This document shows positions 63,066-64,000 of a stretch of 64,000 nucleotides of DNA, one piece after another (positions within the stretch are counted from its first letter, which is position 1; each line of letters begins with the position of its first letter). Where the stretch lies: contig NC_060257.1 in the NCBI RefSeq assembly GCF_921293095.1, positions 68,828,472-68,892,471 on the forward strand, read 5' to 3'. Both the position numbers and the translations under genes were made by a program. This DNA comes from Ischnura elegans (lineage: Eukaryota; Arthropoda; Insecta; Odonata; Coenagrionidae). Under the pieces are notes generated by a model. The model ran no database searches and was not told the DNA's origin. It saw nothing but the letters and a program-made list of their open reading frames with translations.

Positions 63066-64000
63066 AGTTACGGGGCGCATACACTTTGTTTTCTGCGTCG
63101 TATAGTTTGGTGCCGGGTGGCACGAAATTATTCGAAAAAGTGGTTAAAGTGCCTGACCGTGAGTATGAGCTCCATTCCCCCTTTCGTAGAATTTTACATA
63201 GATAAATGCTCTTCCTCCTCGGCCTCTATTCGCCTTTGAGTGAGTGAGATGTAATATCCGAAACTATATTCCACTTCATGGTACGAAACTCTCGTGTCTT
63301 TTCGGATCGGTAGTTTTTTCCTTAAAATGCCATGTCGGACTTGAGGTGGTTTCGTGCCATCCCATTTTATGCCTTTTCGGTTTAGTGCCTTAAAGTGACA
63401 GCGGTCCGAAACTATTGAAATTTCGTGCTTTAACCCTTTCATTGCGTAACATTTTCTCAGAGTTGTTTCACGTTGGCGGAGAATTTTTTTTCACTGCATT
63501 CACTTTGTTTTTCGAAAATATGAAAACAAGTTCAATAAAAAATGGATTTTTATATTAATTTGACTTTTTATTAAACAATTTGTTAATGGCATCACAGTGA
63601 TGCCATCCGCACCCATGTGATAAATGCTCCGGATATTTATGCAACCAGTTACACAAACATTAGGAACGACGGACAACATATTTTTACGTAGCAACTAAGA
63701 AGCTTGAAATAATTTCTGTAATGATGGCGGAATTGAATTATAAATTAAGATAAATGTTTTTCAGATGTCATCCACTATCCATGCATCAAATTTTGGGTAA
63801 ATAAAAGTTTTTGAATTTTCATTTTCACATTTCAAAAATTTTAAATTCACTAGTTTATACTATATTTTCTAACTTAGATTTGCATGCAAACATATGAAAT
63901 TTATTTTATCTTTTTGACATTTTCTTTTGCATTAATTCCGCAAAAATTAACTAATAATTGTGAAACTCTCTGAAAAAAGGGTTCAAACACAGCCCTGTAA
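63066..64000. other. Window end, no gene recognised
   Basis: AT-rich. TTAACCCTTTCATTGCG at 63430 resembles the start of a TTAA-type element, but no partner end is seen before the window stops. Confidence 0.35.

Overview
This is a eukaryotic, intron-rich, AT-rich genomic window, most likely from an arthropod and probably an insect. The evidence is two conserved eukaryotic genes split into short exons with GT-AG introns of up to several kb, and a dense mix of Tc1/mariner, pogo/Tigger, piggyBac, hAT, Penelope-like, LINE and tRNA-derived SINE sequences. The species cannot be named from the sequence alone. There are no bacterial or operon features.

Genes. (1) Plus strand, 1167-12973: the last three coding exons of dolichyldiphosphatase 1 (DOLPP1, ER dolichyl-pyrophosphate phosphatase), joined by two phase-2 introns; the first exons lie before the window. 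A 3'UTR follows, with a possible poly(A) signal at 13622. (2) Minus strand, 25423 to at least 51595: a C-terminal-motor kinesin (kinesin-14). Ten well-supported exons (25423-36755) encode a low-complexity linker, a coiled coil, the whole motor domain and a short tail. Three further exons (37084-37139, 46538-46744, 51396-51595) are compatible in phase with the rest. All 13 exons together make 2718 bp, exactly 906 codons in one open frame, with the true 5' end beyond the exons I can see. The motor most resembles the plant KCBP / sea-urchin kinesin-C type. The two genes are convergent, with about 12 kb of mostly featureless AT-rich DNA between their 3' ends.

Everything else is mobile or repeat DNA. 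1.6-5.9 kb is a nested stack inside DOLPP1 intron 1: a mariner broken by a TA-flanked MITE, next to a piggyBac broken by another TA-flanked MITE, with a hAT MITE at the mariner edge. 7.5-8.8 kb and 10.5-12.3 kb are pogo/Tigger elements. The kinesin introns hold a LINE end, a second mariner, TTAA-flanked and hAT MITEs, a hairpin, and a Penelope-like element (PLE) fragment. From 37.7 kb to the end there are further PLE GIY-YIG fragments, several hammerhead-ribozyme-like motifs, hAT MITEs with 8-bp target duplications, SINEs, LINE 3' ends and tandem duplications.

I see no obviously new coding system. The most distinctive material is the set of PLE remnants with hammerhead-like motifs, including an inverted PLE terminus flanked by a 14-bp direct repeat, and the nested insertions whose removal restores a transposase frame. 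All alignments were made by eye; no database search was possible.
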